Shown here: positions 14,609 through 15,375 of the stretch, piece by piece
Layout: every line of letters begins with the position of its first letter
How positions within the stretch are numbered: the first letter of the stretch is position 1
Source of the DNA: Thermotogaceae bacterium
GTDB lineage: Bacteria > Thermotogota > Thermotogae > B21-G9 > HyVt-16
Length of the DNA stretch: 15,375 nt
Direction of reading: 5' to 3'
NCBI GenBank assembly: GCA_011043375.1
Contig: DQYP01000293.1
Span: 1 to 15,375, forward strand
Notes under the pieces: generated by a model
What the model saw: only the letters and a program-made list of their open reading frames with translations
Database searches by the model: none
What the model was told of the DNA's origin: nothing
Program-made: the position numbers and the translations under genes

Positions 14609-15375
14609 TTTTGCACCTCTTGACCATCAATCTTGGAGATAGTTATTTCTTCACCACCAGAAACGTTCAAAACCTTTGACGCATTTCCGCAGTTGATAGC
14701 TATTTCCAGGAATTCCGAGCTGTCCACATGCACCAACAACCGACCTTTTTCAACCTCACCGAAGACATCAACTAATTTCGCTTTTGCAAACTTTCCAAAC
14801 ACCTTCAATTGTAATTCTTGAAATTTTTCAAAACCTGCTTTTTCGAGTGAAGATTTATGTATATTGGTTGCTATATTTCCAAAATCATCTACAAAGGCCA
14901 CCTCTCCATGCAAAGAACCATTCTCATCCACGAAAGATTTCCTTATGTTCAAAAATATCATATGATCGATTTCTTTGCCGAATTCTTCCAATGGAGTTCC
15001 TACACTCAAATGTCCCGCTGCGGCAGCGAAAATGTCTCTTCCATGGAAGGTAGTACTTGGAGGATTTCTATAAAATAAGTTAGGATTTTCAATGACTCTT
15101 ACTTGTTTTATTCCCAGCTCTTTCGCAACGAGTGTGAACAATCCGTTGTCCGGTCCAACGAATTTGCAGTTGTTTCTTGTTTCAAGAATGATCGGTTTCC
15201 TTTCCGTACCAACTCCTGCATCCACAACGCACAAAAAAATCGTACCATCCGGGAAATCTTTGGCTGCACGAGATAGAATATAACAAGCTCTTCTCGCATC
15301 AAAAGGTCCTGCATGGTGTGTTATATCTATGATATCCGCTTGAGGATTTATCTGCTTGATGACCGATTTCGCCAC
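14605..15375 (-). CDS. SAM hydroxide adenosyltransferase (DUF62/SAM_HAT), 5' end outside the window
   Basis: The visible 256 residues are nearly the whole of a DUF62 protein, which hydrolyses S-adenosylmethionine to adenosine and methionine and is related to fluorinase and chlorinase. The conserved segments are DIIDITHHAGPFDARRA (14-30), VVDAGVGTERKPI (50-62, with Asp52 and Arg59 of the Asp-Arg-His triad), FVGPDNGLFTLV (72-83) and TFHGRDIFAAAAGHL (109-123, His111). The C-terminal beta domain includes VDDFGNIATNI. The expected opening strand with the LTDFG motif is missing, so the GTG at the right edge is an internal Val codon and not the start; about 15-20 residues lie outside. The stop codon overlaps the GTG start of the CCA gene (GTGA), so the two are translationally coupled. 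Confidence 0.92.
   Translation of the reverse strand: MAKSVIKQINPQADIIDITHHAGPFDARRACYILSRAAKDFPDGTIFLCVVDAGVGTERKPIILETRNNCKFVGPDNGLFTLVAKELGIKQVRVIENPNLFYRNPPSTTFHGRDIFAAAAGHLSVGTPLEEFGKEIDHMIFLNIRKSFVDENGSLHGEVAFVDDFGNIATNIHKSSLEKAGFEKFQELQLKVFGKFAKAKLVDVFGEVEKGRLLVHVDSSEFLEIAINCGNASKVLNVSGGEEITISKIDGQEVQK

Noticed and set aside
1..15375. Defence system, mobile element, CRISPR array or RNA gene
   Set aside because: Both strands were read for transposases, integrases, direct repeats with spacers and tRNA-like cloverleaf sequences. All coding space is taken by conserved housekeeping or metabolic genes, and intergenic gaps are below 135 bases.

Overview
The window is a densely packed, low-GC stretch of bacterial chromosome and most probably comes from the Thermotogae (Pseudothermotoga/Thermotoga relatives). 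The clues are proteins rich in Lys, Glu and Ile, strong Shine-Dalgarno (SD) sites of the GGAGGTGA type, frequent GTG and TTG starts, and a CCA-adding enzyme fused behind DHH and CBS domains, an architecture known from Thermotoga. The lineage is inferred from these traits; no database search was run. I see no insertion sequence, phage gene, CRISPR array, tRNA or rRNA.

Layout. At the left edge (1-648, minus strand) are the first 42 codons of a response-regulator receiver, apparently starting at CTG, and upstream of it a WrbA-like flavodoxin-fold protein. Divergent from these, 737-7282 (plus) is a tight six-gene operon: UvrD/PcrA-type helicase, RluA-type pseudouridine synthase, membrane-anchored MA-clan metallopeptidase, radical SAM protein with a shortened C-terminal Cys domain, DegV-family lipid-binding protein and YhaM-type OB/HD 3'-5' exoribonuclease. 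Genes overlap or lie at most about 37 bases apart. A P1/S58 self-processing aminopeptidase (7401-8438) follows after a 118-base gap holding a possible promoter. A class I aminotransferase (8520-9761) has the clearest promoter in the window.

The aminotransferase converges on pheA (9769-10809, minus), a prephenate dehydratase with an ACT domain and a helical N-terminal domain that resembles AroQ chorismate mutase but seems to lack its catalytic residues. Divergent from pheA is an AraR-like regulator (10941-11987) with a GntR winged helix and a LacI-type sensor. Two overlapping 14-bp dyads sit between the -35 and -10 boxes of the pheA promoter. The regulator gene meets the large DHH-CBS-CCA gene (11984-14608, minus) tail to tail at shared stop bases, and that gene overlaps the SAM hydroxide adenosyltransferase (DUF62) gene that runs off the right edge.

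The genes belong mainly to housekeeping DNA/RNA metabolism (helicase, rRNA modification, RNA decay, tRNA 3' end synthesis) and to aromatic amino acid metabolism (PheA, possibly the aminotransferase). I do not see a clear undescribed system. The best leads are the pheA/regulator control region, the degenerate mutase domain of PheA, the CTG start of the receiver gene, and the peptidase/radical SAM pair.
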